Source: Planctomycetota bacterium (lineage in GTDB: Bacteria > Planctomycetota > UBA1135 > GCA-002686595). Taken from it: a DNA stretch of 64,000 bases. The stretch is taken from assembly GCA_009691855.1 (NCBI GenBank), contig SIAI01000011.1, positions 32,343 to 96,342 on the forward strand, written 5' to 3'. The notes beneath the pieces were generated by a model. The model saw only the letters and a list, made by a program, of their open reading frames with translations, had not been told where the DNA came from and made no database searches. Positions 34,624 through 43,677 of the stretch are shown one piece after another. Within the stretch, counting starts at the first letter, position 1; each line of letters begins with the position of its first letter. A program made the translations under genes and the position numbers.

Positions 34624-35231
34624 GACGGCGATGCTAACGAGTCGTCCTCGCCGAGCGCGTGCGGATCGAGCCAGGCGCTGGCCAGCAGGCTGCACACGAC
34701 GCACGCGCCGAAGGCCGCCGCAGCCGGGCCAGCGCGCACCTCGACCCAGGCTCCGAGCTCGAGCCAGGCGACCAGCACGGAGACCAGCAGGACGTCCAGC
34801 ATGCCCCAGCGCCCGCTGAGCTCGAGGAAACGCCAGGCGCGTGCGCGCTGCGCGCCGCCCAGCAAGCCCGGCCAGCGCAGGAAGACCACCAGCGTGCCGA
34901 GCTTGAGCAGCGGCACGACGACCGAACACACGAACACCAGCAGGCCGACGGCGAGCTCGCCCTCGCTGATCAGGCCCAGGCTGCCCGACCACACCGAGCT
35001 CTCGCGCGCCTCGCCCAGGCGCTCGAGGCGCAGGATGGGCAGCGCGATCGCGAACGGATAAAGGATCAGCGCCGCACAGGCCGCGTGCCAGGCGCGCGCG
35101 TTGGCGTCGCTCTCCGTCGTGCGCGCGATGCGGGCCGCGCAGCGCACGCAGCGCGCGACGCTGGCCGGCGGGAGCGGCGGGAGCTCGTGCACCAGCAGGC
35201 ACACCGGGCAAGCGCGGAGCGGTCCAGCCAC
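34620..35231 (-). CDS. pqiA-like: PqiA-like inner-membrane protein (single-domain)
   Basis: 203 residues starting GTG. N-terminal zinc-ribbon cysteine pairs C8-x2-C11 and C28-x2-C31 precede four hydrophobic spans ('ALILYPFAIALPILRLERLG', 'GLLVFVCSVVVPLLKLGTLV', 'MLDVLLVSVLVAWLELG', 'AFGACVVCSLLASAWL'). This equals one half of the tandem E. coli PqiA. The partner MCE protein overlaps its stop codon, as in pqiAB operons that move lipids between membranes. Divergent from the metalloprotease gene across 111 bp. Confidence 0.85.
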   Translation of the reverse strand: MAGPLRACPVCLLVHELPPLPPASVARCVRCAARIARTTESDANARAWHAACAALILYPFAIALPILRLERLGEARESSVWSGSLGLISEGELAVGLLVFVCSVVVPLLKLGTLVVFLRWPGLLGGAQRARAWRFLELSGRWGMLDVLLVSVLVAWLELGAWVEVRAGPAAAAFGACVVCSLLASAWLDPHALGEDDSLASPS

Positions 35232-35342
35232 GCGCGCAGGCTAGCCTATGGCACCTCGCTCGTCCCCCCTTTGCTGGGCGCGGGCATACAATCTGCGCGG
35301 TTCTTCCGCGCGCACCTCCCGGTTCCACCTGCCCCCCACTCC

Positions 35343-37124
35343 ATGCGCCACGCCGCTCGTTCGTGCCTGCTTTCCCTGTCTCTGCTGTTCCTGTCTTCCC
35401 TCGCGTTGGCGCAGCGCGAGCGGCGCCCGTTCTTCGAGCGTTTGAGCGACAGCGGTGCGGGCGGCGTGGCCGAACTCGCTCTCGACCCCGAGGCCTATGG
35501 GCGCGCGACGGTGCTGCACGCGCGCGGTTTGAGCTTCGAGCTTGCGCACCTGCCGCTGCCGGGCGGCATCGAGGTCAGCGCGCAACTCGCGCCGGTGAGT
35601 GCGATGGCGGAGGGTGCGCGCGCACAGGTCGTCAACGAAGACGGCTCGATCACCTGGGTCGCGCCCACCGTGAAGTGCTTCAGCGGCTGGCTCGCCGGCG
35701 GCGGCGAGATGTTCCTGGGGCTGACGCCCGAGGGCGTCGAGGGCTACGTGCGGCGCGGCGCGGAGTTCTATTTTTTGAGCAGCGGCGGCTCGCCGAGCGG
35801 CCGCGCCACGCTGGCCCACGCCTCGCAGACCGGCACGGGCGTGTCTCCGTTCTGCGGCTTGCCGGGCGGCGTGCTGCCCTTCGACCCGGGCGTGTCCCCG
35901 CGCGCGCTCGTCAGCGCCAACGTGAAGACCGCCGACCTGTTCATCGAGGCCGACAACAAGTACCGCCAGCTCTTCGGCACGACGTACAGGTGCATCAACT
36001 ACACGACGCTCCTGATCACCGCCGTGAGCGAGATCTACCGTCGCGACCTCGGCGCGCGCCTGAACATCCCCAACGGGTACCTGCGCGTGTGGACGAGCGT
36101 GCCGCCGTGGGGCGCGATCACGACCTTCGGCGACATCAGCAGCGTGCAGAGCTACTGGAGCAGTGCCGCCAATCCGGACCGCAACTTGCCGCGCGCGGCG
36201 GTGCACGTGCTCACCTATCCCGTGTTCGGCGGCGTGGCCTACAACATCGGCGGCATCTGCCAGAACGCGCAGGGCTACGAGATCTCCAGCGTCTTCGGGC
36301 ACTTCCCCTACCCCGTCGCGCACACCCACAACGACAACTGGGACCTGTTCGTGGTGGCGCACGAGTTCGGGCACTCCTTCGGCTGCATCCACAGCTTCGA
36401 CTTCACTCCGCCGATCGAGTGCCAGGACGGCTCGGGTCCGGACTCGGGCACGATCATGAGCTACTGCCACCAGACCTTCGGCACGGGCGGGGTGGGGATG
36501 CGCTTTCACCTGCGCGAGCAGCAGCGCATTCGCAACTACATGGCCACGGCGAGCTGCCTGGTGACGACCACGCTGCTCTCCGGCGACTACGACATGGATG
36601 GCGCGCGCGACCCCGACGATCTGGTGGCCGCCAACGGGATCCTGGTGCAGGGCTTCCGCTCGCTGGGTGCGGAGCAGACGCTGGACATGGACGGCGACGC
36701 GGACTTCGACGTCGCCGACCGCGACCTCCTGGCCGCCAGCCTCGCGCCGCCCGCGAGCGCGACCCTGCGCAACGGCTCGGGCGTCAACCCGCAGTGTCTG
36801 CTGGGCTTCACCAACCCGTTGCTGGGCTCGACCTGGGAGCCGCAGGTCGCGGCCCTCGGCGTCGGGCACCCGACCCTGCTGTGGTTCTACAGCACCCCGA
36901 GCCCGGGTCTCGCCACGGCCTTCGGCGAACTGCTGGTCGGTGGCGTGCGCCTCGTCGCGCTGACTGCGCCCTCGGACGGGCTCTTCGCCACCTACCACGT
37001 GGCGATCCCGATCGACGCCGCGCTCGTCGGCTTCACGGCCAGCGTGCAGGGCATCATCGTCGGCGCTCCGGGCGGGACGCAGCTTTGCAACGCGCTCGAC
37101 CTCGTGCTGAGCACCTACGAGTAG
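35343..37124 (+). CDS. secreted metzincin metalloprotease with dockerin-like tail
   Basis: 593 residues. Signal peptide ends LSSLALAQ. A propeptide-like region (25-200) precedes a reprolysin-type catalytic domain: zinc motif HEFGHSFGCIH (H340, H344, H350; H-E-x-x-H-x-x-G-x-x-H) and Met-turn IMSY (M372). A calcium-loop pair follows ('GDYDMDGARDPDD' about 414-426, and 'DMDGDADFDVADRD') like dockerin type I. A C-terminal domain of about 70 residues ends 'GTQLCNALDLVLSTYE'. The N-terminal about 40 mature residues and this C-terminal domain recur in the next gene. Probably an extracellular protease attached through its C-terminal domain. Confidence 0.9.
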   Translation: MRHAARSCLLSLSLLFLSSLALAQRERRPFFERLSDSGAGGVAELALDPEAYGRATVLHARGLSFELAHLPLPGGIEVSAQLAPVSAMAEGARAQVVNEDGSITWVAPTVKCFSGWLAGGGEMFLGLTPEGVEGYVRRGAEFYFLSSGGSPSGRATLAHASQTGTGVSPFCGLPGGVLPFDPGVSPRALVSANVKTADLFIEADNKYRQLFGTTYRCINYTTLLITAVSEIYRRDLGARLNIPNGYLRVWTSVPPWGAITTFGDISSVQSYWSSAANPDRNLPRAAVHVLTYPVFGGVAYNIGGICQNAQGYEISSVFGHFPYPVAHTHNDNWDLFVVAHEFGHSFGCIHSFDFTPPIECQDGSGPDSGTIMSYCHQTFGTGGVGMRFHLREQQRIRNYMATASCLVTTTLLSGDYDMDGARDPDDLVAANGILVQGFRSLGAEQTLDMDGDADFDVADRDLLAASLAPPASATLRNGSGVNPQCLLGFTNPLLGSTWEPQVAALGVGHPTLLWFYSTPSPGLATAFGELLVGGVRLVALTAPSDGLFATYHVAIPIDAALVGFTASVQGIIVGAPGGTQLCNALDLVLSTYE

Positions 37125-37223
37125 CCAGCGGGCCGGCCTGTCTCTCCCGGCCGGGGTGGAATACACTCCAGAACGCGGTGCGGCGTCCCACTCCGGCTGC
37201 GTCCCTCCCCCGCAAACGCGCCC

Positions 37224-37616
37224 ATGCCTCTGTTTACGCGCTGGTCGTTCGTGTGCCTGCCCCTCCTCGCGCTCTCGGCGAGTGCCGCCCAGCTCGAAGC
37301 GCGCGGCCTGTTCACGCGCCTGAGCGACAGCGGTCCGCGCGGCGTGGTCGAGCTCGTCCTCGGGGCCGAGACGTACGCACGCTTCGACGCCCACGCCGCG
37401 CGCGGGGCGAACGGCGAGTTCTTGGTGCAGCCGGGCCTGCGCCTGTGGACCTCGATCGCGCTTTCGGACCGCTGGACGGCCGTGCACCACGTGTCGATTC
37501 CGAGCGCTCTCGCGTTGACCGGACTCCACCTCTCCGCCCAGGGTGTGGTCGTCGGCGCGCCGTTCGGGACGCAGCTGTGCAACGCGCTCGATCTGGTGCT
37601 CAGCCCCTTCCAATAG
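37224..37616 (+). CDS. small secreted protein equal to N- and C-terminal ends of the upstream protease
   Basis: 130 residues with a signal peptide (LPLLALSASAA). Its mature N-terminus 'LFTRLSDSGPRGVVELVLGAETYARF' matches the protease's 'FFERLSDSGAGGVAELALDPEAYGRA'. Its last 66 residues align end to end with the protease C-terminal domain and finish 'FGTQLCNALDLVLSPF'. Propeptide, catalytic domain and calcium loops are all absent. It may be an internally deleted duplicate, or an independent carrier of a shared secretion/anchoring domain. It starts 99 nt after the protease stop, same strand. Confidence 0.75.
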   Translation: MPLFTRWSFVCLPLLALSASAAQLEARGLFTRLSDSGPRGVVELVLGAETYARFDAHAARGANGEFLVQPGLRLWTSIALSDRWTAVHHVSIPSALALTGLHLSAQGVVVGAPFGTQLCNALDLVLSPFQ

Positions 37617-37620
37617 CGCG

Positions 37621-38925
37621 ATGTCCAGCTCTTCGGTGGGACGAGATTCCGAGCTCGCGCGCGATCTGTGCGCCTTCGTGGACGCCGCGCCGACGCCATT
37701 CCATGCCTGCGCCGAGGTGGCCCGGCGCCTCGAGGCGAACGGTTTCCGCGAGCTGCGCGAGGGCGAGGCCTGGGCGCGTGGCGTGCCGCGCGCCTTCGTC
37801 ATGCGCGGCGGCAGTCTGGCCGCGTGGGTCGCGCCCGAGGGCGCCGAGGCCACGCGCGGCTGGCGCATCGTCGGTGCGCACACCGACAGCCCCAACCTGC
37901 GCCTCAAGCCGCGTCCCGACACGGCGCGCGCGGGCCTGCGCCAGCTCGCGGTCGAGGTCTACGGCGGAGTGCTGCTCAACTCCTGGCTCGACCGTGACCT
38001 GGCCCTGGCCGGGCGCGCCTTCGTGCGCGGCGCCGACGGCCCGGTCGAGCAGCTCTTCGCCTTGCCGCGACCGCTGCTGCGCATCCCGCAGCTCGCGATC
38101 CACCTCAACCGCGAGATCGCGACCGAGGGTCTGCACCTGAATCCGCAGCTGCACCTGAACCCGCTCTTCGCCCACGACACGGGCGCTGAGCCGGCCTTCC
38201 GCGAGCTCTTGGGCGAGGCGCTGCACGTCGATCCGGGGTTGGTGCTGTCCTGGGACGCGATGCTGCACGACGCCCAGCCCGCGCGCCTGGTAGGGCTCGA
38301 GGACGAGTTCGTCAGCGCGCCGCGCCTCGACAACCTGGCCTCGTGCTTCTGCGCGCTCACGGGCTTGCTCGCGCGCCTGCAGGGCCGCGAGCCGCTGCGC
38401 CACGTGGCCGCGCTGTGCTTCTTCGACCACGAGGAGGTCGGCAGCACGTCCTCGCGCGGCGCGCAGAGCGGCTTCCTGCGCGACGTGCTGGAGCGCGCGG
38501 TGCTCACGCGCGGCGGCGCGCGCGAGGAGCTGCACCGCGCGCTGGCGGCCTCGGCGTGCGTGTCGGCCGACATGGCCCACGCCACGCACCCGAACTTCCC
38601 CGAGAAGCACGAGCCCGAGCATCCCGTGCGCATGAACGCGGGCCCGGCGATCAAGACCAACGTGAACCAGCGCTACGCCAGCGAAGGCTCGAGCGAGGCG
38701 CTGTTCCTGGAGGCCTGCGCGCGCGCCGAGGTGCCCTGCCAGCGCTACGTACACCGCGGCGACATGGCCTGCGGCTCGACCATCGGCCCGCTGACCGCGG
38801 CCGCGCTCGGGCTGCAGACGGTCGACGTGGGCAACCCCATGCTGGCCATGCACTCCGCGCGCGAGCTGTGCGGGGCGTACGACGCCGGCCTCATGGCGCG
38901 CGCCCTGGCGGCCTTCTTCGAGTGA
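37621..38925 (+). CDS. M18-family aminopeptidase
   Basis: 434 residues, typical for the M18 (aspartyl/leucyl aminopeptidase) family. Metal-binding and catalytic segments are 'GAHTDSPNLRLKP' (H87, D89), 'FFDHEEVGS', 'SADMAHATHPN' and C-terminal 'NPMLAMHSARE'. Cytoplasmic dinuclear-zinc peptidase releasing N-terminal residues. ATG starts 4 nt after the small secreted protein's stop; its own TGA overlaps the GTG of a small Cys-containing protein. Confidence 0.94.
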   Translation: MSSSSVGRDSELARDLCAFVDAAPTPFHACAEVARRLEANGFRELREGEAWARGVPRAFVMRGGSLAAWVAPEGAEATRGWRIVGAHTDSPNLRLKPRPDTARAGLRQLAVEVYGGVLLNSWLDRDLALAGRAFVRGADGPVEQLFALPRPLLRIPQLAIHLNREIATEGLHLNPQLHLNPLFAHDTGAEPAFRELLGEALHVDPGLVLSWDAMLHDAQPARLVGLEDEFVSAPRLDNLASCFCALTGLLARLQGREPLRHVAALCFFDHEEVGSTSSRGAQSGFLRDVLERAVLTRGGAREELHRALAASACVSADMAHATHPNFPEKHEPEHPVRMNAGPAIKTNVNQRYASEGSSEALFLEACARAEVPCQRYVHRGDMACGSTIGPLTAAALGLQTVDVGNPMLAMHSARELCGAYDAGLMARALAAFFE

Positions 38926-39143
38926 GCGCGGCGGGCGAGGAGCGGCGCGCGCCGGACTGCTTCCGCTGCCGCGCGTTCTTCGTCACCTACGAGCCTGCGC
39001 GTCCCTACGGCTGCCGCACCTTCGCCTTCTCCAGCGCGCACTTGCCGTGCGATACCGTGCGCCTGTCCTCCGGCCAGGAGTGCTCGGCCTTCGAGGCGAA
39101 GCCCGAGGGCGCGCGTCACCCAAAGTCGAAACCTCGTTCCTGA
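38922..39143 (+). CDS. small conserved cysteine-containing protein
   Basis: 73 residues from a GTG overlapping the aminopeptidase stop by 4 nt. The pattern C-F-R-C-R-A-F-F-V-T, then 'ARPYGCRTFAFSSAHLPCDTVRLSSGQECSAF', matches a widespread short bacterial protein with C-x2-C, a mid Cys and a late S-S-G-x-E-C. Some databases label relatives uracil-DNA glycosylase, which the length makes doubtful. The four to five cysteines suggest metal binding. Role unknown. Confidence 0.72.
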   Translation: MSAAGEERRAPDCFRCRAFFVTYEPARPYGCRTFAFSSAHLPCDTVRLSSGQECSAFEAKPEGARHPKSKPRS

Positions 39144-39159
39144 ACGGACCGGAGCTGCC

Positions 39160-40011
39160 ATGGATCTCGCCTTGAAGGACAAGGTCGTGTGGATCACCGG
39201 CGCCTCGGGCGGCATCGGCCGCGCGCTGGCGCAGGTCTTCGCCGCCGAGGGCGCCCAGCTCGCGCTGCACGGTCACGGCGGCTTCGACGCGCTCGGCGTC
39301 TGGGTGCACGAGCAGCCCTGGGGCGCGCGCGCCCTGCTGGTGCGCGCCGACGTGCGCTCGGCCGACGAACTCTCGCGCTGCGCGGACGAGATCCGCGCGC
39401 GCTATGGGCGTATCGACGTGTGCTGCGCCAACGCCGGCAAGTGGCCCAGCGAGCCGCGCGACCTCCACGAGCTCACGCCCGAGCGTCTGCAAGACACGCT
39501 GCAGGTCAACCTGCTGGGCGCGCTGTTCACGGCGCGCGCCTTCCTGAGCGCGCTGGCGGCCACGGGGCCGCGCGCCGACGGCCACGGCGCCGCGCTGATT
39601 TTCACGGGCTCGACCGCCGGGCGCTTCGGCGAGCGCGGGCACGTCGACTACGCGGTGGCCAAGGCCGCGCTGCGCGGCGCGGTGAAAACGCTCAAGAACG
39701 AGATCGTGCGCCTCGACCCCTACGGGCGCGTGAACGCGGTCGAACCGGGCTGGACCGTCACGCACATGGCGCGGCCGGCGCTCGCGCAGCCGGGCACGCT
39801 CGAGCGCGTGGTGCGCACCATGGCCCTGCGCCAGCTGGCGCGCGCGGAAGACGTGGCCCGCACCGTGGCCTGGCTGGCCTCGCCCAGCGCCGCCGCGCAC
39901 GTCTCGGGCGAGAGCGTGTCGGTCGCCGGCGGCATGGAGGGGCGCCTGCTGTGGAACGCGGACGAGGTCGATCGCGCGGCGGTCCTGGCGCGCTTGCAGC
40001 GCCCCGATTGA
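39160..40011 (+). CDS. SDR-family oxidoreductase
   Basis: 283 residues, classical short-chain dehydrogenase: cofactor motif TGASGGIG (14-21), 'CANAGKWP' (NAG-type motif), catalytic Ser in 'FTGSTAGRFG', Y-x-x-x-K in 'VDYAVAKAA', and 'VEPGWT'. NAD(P)-dependent oxidation or reduction; substrate cannot be read. SDRs serve as the sugar dehydrogenase and the 4-dehydrogenase in non-phosphorylating L-fucose routes, but this gene is 20 kb from the main cluster, so a link is only a possibility. Confidence 0.9.
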   Translation: MDLALKDKVVWITGASGGIGRALAQVFAAEGAQLALHGHGGFDALGVWVHEQPWGARALLVRADVRSADELSRCADEIRARYGRIDVCCANAGKWPSEPRDLHELTPERLQDTLQVNLLGALFTARAFLSALAATGPRADGHGAALIFTGSTAGRFGERGHVDYAVAKAALRGAVKTLKNEIVRLDPYGRVNAVEPGWTVTHMARPALAQPGTLERVVRTMALRQLARAEDVARTVAWLASPSAAAHVSGESVSVAGGMEGRLLWNADEVDRAAVLARLQRPD

Positions 40012-40069
40012 GGGCCGCGGCGAGCACAAAACAAGTTCACGAGGAGCGCTGCGCTGCCCGGGCAGACGC

Positions 40070-40762
40070 TCAGCTCGCGCGCTCCTCCGCGCCCCCGTGC
40101 GCCGCCGCTGCCAGCCAGCCCAGGAACCCCAGGAAGCCCAGCAGGAATGCGCACGGCAACCACCAGGGCAGGAGCCCGACGCTCAGCCGCTCGCGGACCT
40201 CGGCCCAGCCGCGGGCCGGAGTGGGATGAGCGATCAACTTCACTGCCCAGGCGCCGAGGAGCACGCCGAAGATCGCCCAGTAGTTGCGGATCAAGCGCTT
40301 GCGCAGGGCGTAGGCGACCGAGACCTTGAAGCGCGGGCGGAAGAGATCCTCGGCCACGAGCTGGCCCCACTCGCGCTTCGGGCTGACCGGGTCGCGGCGC
40401 AGGATCGGCCCGTAGAAGTTCTCCTCGATCTTGCGCACGCGCGCGAACCAGATGTCGGCGTAGCGGTAGCGGCGCGCCTCGATCATCCAGAACACGCTCA
40501 CCAGCGGAAAGCCCACCAGCAGGCCGAGGTGCGTGTGCGTCTCGTTGCCGAACGAGTAGGACAGGATGCCGGCCGTGGTGATGATGGCCCAGTTCGTGGT
40601 CGCGTCCAGGCGCAGGCGCCAGGTTGTTGCGCGGTCGAGCTCACCGCGGTAGAGGTGCACGATGGCCGAGATGTACTCCTGGCGCGTGAGCGGAGTGCTC
40701 TCGTAATCGACCGCCCGCCGCTCGGGCGGCGTTTCGCGAGCTTCACGAGCCTCTTGAGTCAT
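40070..40762 (-). CDS. DUF2270 integral membrane protein
   Basis: 230 residues. The N-terminal half matches DUF2270: 'HLYRGELDRATTWRLRLDATTNWAI', span 'ITTAGILSYSF', span 'LGLLVGFPLVSVFWMIEARRYRY'. A soluble stretch with 'RVRKIEENFYGPIL' follows, and two more hydrophobic spans lie near the C-terminus. Function of the family is unknown. Convergent with the SDR gene, 58 bp apart. Confidence 0.88.
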   Translation of the reverse strand: MTQEAREARETPPERRAVDYESTPLTRQEYISAIVHLYRGELDRATTWRLRLDATTNWAIITTAGILSYSFGNETHTHLGLLVGFPLVSVFWMIEARRYRYADIWFARVRKIEENFYGPILRRDPVSPKREWGQLVAEDLFRPRFKVSVAYALRKRLIRNYWAIFGVLLGAWAVKLIAHPTPARGWAEVRERLSVGLLPWWLPCAFLLGFLGFLGWLAAAAHGGAEERAS

Positions 40763-40870
40763 CGCACCATCGAAGCGGCCCGAGGGCGGGAAGTAAAGCG
40801 CGCGCAGCAGGCGGCGCGTAGCCCCGCAGCGGAGCCAGCTGGAGCCGGGTGCTCGCAGGGCGAACGGCTC

Positions 40871-41209
40871 TCAGCCTCCGAAGGGCTTCTCGGAGAAGTG
40901 CTCGCGCTTCTTCTCGACGGCCTTCCACTCCTCGGCGTCGGGCAGGGCTTCCTTCTTCTTGTCGATGTTGGGCCAGCTCTCGACCCACTTCGCGTTCAGC
41001 TCCTTGTACTCGGACCACTTCTCGGGCAGGTCGTCTTCGCTGAAGATCGCCTCGGTCGGGCACTCGGGCACGCAGGCCCCGCAGTCGATGCATTCGTCCG
41101 GGTGGATGACGAGGAAGTTCTCGCCTTCGTAGAAGCAATCCACCGGGCACACGTCCACGCAGTCCGTGTACTTGCACTTGATGCAGGGTTCGGCGACGAC
41201 GTAGGTCAT
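40871..41209 (-). CDS. fdxA: 7Fe ferredoxin (FdxA-like)
   Basis: 112 residues. The start MTYVVAEPC at 41209 is fixed by the family N-terminus. Cluster ligands: '[18 protein letters not shown]' for the first ([3Fe-4S]-type spacing) and '[12 protein letters not shown]' for the second ([4Fe-4S]). The acidic, Trp-containing C-terminal extension ('[20 protein letters not shown]') is usual in FdxA proteins. Soluble low-potential electron carrier; a plausible acceptor for the oxidoreductases here, though no direct link is visible. Confidence 0.95.
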   Translation of the reverse strand: MTYVVAEPCIKCKYTDCVDVCPVDCFYEGENFLVIHPDECIDCGACVPECPTEAIFSEDDLPEKWSEYKELNAKWVESWPNIDKKKEALPDAEEWKAVEKKREHFSEKPFGG

Positions 41210-41343
41210 TGGAGTCTGAGCTGTTCGGGGCATCGGCGCGCGCGCGCACGCCCTTGGGCGGCGCATTATGCCGCCGGCCCAGAGCGGCGCCAGGGGCCGC
41301 TTGCGGTTGCGTCCCCGCGCCGGGGCGGGCATGATCCCCGCCG

Positions 41344-42333
41344 ATGCGCGGGCGCTGGAAGCGGAGGCTCGGGCTCGGCCTGGCGAGCGGCGTCGCGACC
41401 CTCGCGCTGCTCGAGATCGGGCTACGGCTGTTCGCCCCCCCGGCGGTACGCCTGTTCGACAGTGCCTTCATCGGCGGCCCGGGCGAGCGCGTGGTCAAGA
41501 TCGACCCGCGCTTCGAGGTGCACCCCGAGCGCGGGATCTTCCAGGTCGATGCCCAGCTCGGCTATCGCCCCGTACCGGGCGGCAAGAACTACGGGACGCA
41601 CGGCTGCAAGTGGAACGAGTACGTGCCCGAGAAGGCGCCCGGCAAGACGCGCCTCCTGTTCCTGGGCGACTCGGTCACGGATCGCGGCAAGCTGCAGGCG
41701 GCGCTGCGCGCTCGTCTGGGCGAGGACGCGTACGAGTACTGGAACGGCGGCGTCACCGGCTACAACACGCAGCAGGAGTTCGCCTACTACCGCGACCATC
41801 TCGCGGACGTGGCCGCCGACCACGTCGTGCTCACCTTCCACCTGAACGACTACGAGACCACCCCGATCGTGTTCAAGGTCGACGACGACCTGGTGGCGGT
41901 GCACAGCAAGGTCGGCGGGCGCTACCCCTCGCCGTGGTGGATGGCGCACTGCTACACGTACCGCCTCGTGTGGACCATGCTCGTGCGCAGCACGAGCGCG
42001 GGGCGCGCGGAGGAGCTGGAGCAGGAGGTCGTGGAGTCCATGCGCGCGCTGCGCGACCTCGTGCAGGCGCGCCACGCGCGCTTCACCGTCCTGATCCTGC
42101 CCTGGCTCGTGCCGCGCGCGGAGTGGCCCGAGCCGAAGCCGCGCCTGCTCGAGGAGACCGAGCGCACGCTGGTCGAGCTCGGCGTGGCGCATTACGGCTT
42201 TCTCTACACGCTGGCGCGCGCGCTGGCGGCTGGGGTCGAGATCCACGAGGCCAAGGTCGATCCGCAGCACCCGAGCGATGCCTTCGCCGCGCTCATGGCC
42301 GAGGACCTGCTCTCGGCCGGCTTCCGGCCGTAG
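41344..42333 (+). CDS. SGNH/GDSL-family hydrolase, membrane-anchored
   Basis: 329 residues. An N-terminal signal anchor ([22 protein letters not shown]) is followed by an SGNH hydrolase domain: '[10 protein letters not shown]' (nucleophile S110), '[13 protein letters not shown]' (block II Gly), 'FHLNDYE' (block III Asn) and 'KVDPQHPS' (D-x-x-H of block V). Such planctomycete-type proteins often act on acetylated glycans or lipids; substrate unknown. Divergent from the ferredoxin gene. Confidence 0.85.
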   Translation: MRGRWKRRLGLGLASGVATLALLEIGLRLFAPPAVRLFDSAFIGGPGERVVKIDPRFEVHPERGIFQVDAQLGYRPVPGGKNYGTHGCKWNEYVPEKAPGKTRLLFLGDSVTDRGKLQAALRARLGEDAYEYWNGGVTGYNTQQEFAYYRDHLADVAADHVVLTFHLNDYETTPIVFKVDDDLVAVHSKVGGRYPSPWWMAHCYTYRLVWTMLVRSTSAGRAEELEQEVVESMRALRDLVQARHARFTVLILPWLVPRAEWPEPKPRLLEETERTLVELGVAHYGFLYTLARALAAGVEIHEAKVDPQHPSDAFAALMAEDLLSAGFRP

Positions 42334-43077
42334 TCACGCCTCGCGCAGCGACTCGACCAGCGCGCGCACGTGGCTCTCGTCGGTGTCCCAGTGCGCGTAG
42401 TCTTCGGCCGCGCGCGCGCTGCCGAGCTGGGGCGCGGCGTTGCGGAAGCGCATCGCGCTCTCCACGCGCGCCGCGGCCGAGAGGTGCACCTCGGCGACGC
42501 CACATGCGCGCACCAGCGCGGCCGCGTTCTCGGGGCGGACGCCGCCGGCGGCGACCACTGCCACGCGCCCGCGCGCGGCGCGCACGAGCGCGGCGAGGCG
42601 CGTGCGGCCCTCGAATGCAGTGCGCGCTCCTCCGCCACAGAGGACGCGCGTCACGCCGAGCGCGGCGAGCGTCTCGAGCTCGCGCTCGGGCTCGCGCACG
42701 AGATCGAAGGCGCGGTGGAAGCACACGACGAGGGGGCGCGCGCACTCCACCAGCCGCGCCAGGCGCTCGGCGTCGATGCGTCCGTCGTCGTCCAGGCAGC
42801 CCACGGCAACCCCCTGCGCGCCCAGCTCGCGCGTGCGCACGATGTCGCGCTCGAGCAGCGCGAATTCCTCGGCCGAGTACAGGAAGTCGCCGCCGCGCGG
42901 GCGCACCAGCACGACCACCTCTATCCCGCCCACGGCCACGGCCGCCTCGATCGCGCCCGCGCTGGGCGTAAGGCCGCCCTCGCCCAGCGCGCAGCACAGC
43001 TCGACGCGCTGCGCGCCGCCGGCGCGCGCCGCGCGCACCCCGGCCACGCTCTCGACGCAGATCTCCACCTTCACCAT
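42334..43077 (-). CDS. cutC: CutC-family protein
   Basis: 247 residues; start MVKVEICVES at 43077 is the conserved CutC N-terminus. Family phrases: 'GGAQRVELCCALGEGGLTPS', 'VLVRPRGGDFLYS', 'VAVGCLDDDGRID', 'CFHRAFDL', 'VAAGGV'. CutC is a TIM-barrel protein once linked to copper tolerance; its biochemical role remains uncertain. Stops abut the SGNH hydrolase gene (convergent), and its start is only 17 bp from the divergent lipoprotein gene. Confidence 0.94.
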   Translation of the reverse strand: MVKVEICVESVAGVRAARAGGAQRVELCCALGEGGLTPSAGAIEAAVAVGGIEVVVLVRPRGGDFLYSAEEFALLERDIVRTRELGAQGVAVGCLDDDGRIDAERLARLVECARPLVVCFHRAFDLVREPERELETLAALGVTRVLCGGGARTAFEGRTRLAALVRAARGRVAVVAAGGVRPENAAALVRACGVAEVHLSAAARVESAMRFRNAAPQLGSARAAEDYAHWDTDESHVRALVESLREA

Positions 43078-43094
43078 ACTCGGCAAGAACCTTA

Positions 43095-43622
43095 GTGACC
43101 CGTCTGCTTCACTCCAACCCTCGCGTGGCGCTGGCCGCGTTGTTGTGGGCGCTGAGCGCATGCAGCTCGCCGCTCGGCGGCCGGGATCTGGATCTCACGC
43201 TCTCCGCGCGCGGCGTGCCGGGCGTGGGCGCCGGGGTGGCCCTGGCGCAGCGCATGGTCGACAGTGGCTCGCGGCGCATCGACTTCGAGCTCGGGCTCGA
43301 GGAAGAGACGCTGGAGGAGCCGGGTCCCTCGGGCGACGCCTGGACCCGCGCCTGGGCCGGGCTGCGCTGCGCGGCCCGCGAGCCCGGGGACGCGTTCCTG
43401 TACGGCGCGGGGATCACCTGGCTGCGCAGCCAGGGCCGCTCCAGCTACTTCGAGCCGGGCGACTACGGCGGCGCCTACGCCTGTGGCGGGTACGCGTTCG
43501 AGCTGACGCCCGCGCTCGCCACGGGGCCCGACCTGACCTTCATGTGGGTGGATTCGGAGGGCACGGAAAACGGCTCGGGGGCGTTGTTCCAGCTCGCCTG
43601 GCGCCTGACCTGGCACCTGTGA
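43095..43622 (+). CDS. lipoprotein with predicted beta-barrel-like fold
   Basis: 175 residues from GTG at 43095; the signal peptide contains LSAC (Cys 23). The mature part alternates strands such as 'LDLTLSARGVPGVGAG', 'RIDFELGLEEETLEE', 'FELTPALATGPDLTFMWV' and ends in an aromatic strand 'LFQLAWRLTWHL', like outer-membrane proteins. No family recognised. The start is almost back-to-back with cutC, so its promoter probably lies within cutC. Confidence 0.6.
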   Translation: MTRLLHSNPRVALAALLWALSACSSPLGGRDLDLTLSARGVPGVGAGVALAQRMVDSGSRRIDFELGLEEETLEEPGPSGDAWTRAWAGLRCAAREPGDAFLYGAGITWLRSQGRSSYFEPGDYGGAYACGGYAFELTPALATGPDLTFMWVDSEGTENGSGALFQLAWRLTWHL

Positions 43623-43677
43623 AGAGCGCGCGCGGACTCCGCCCTCGCGCTATCGTTTTCCGCCCGTACCGGCCGAT

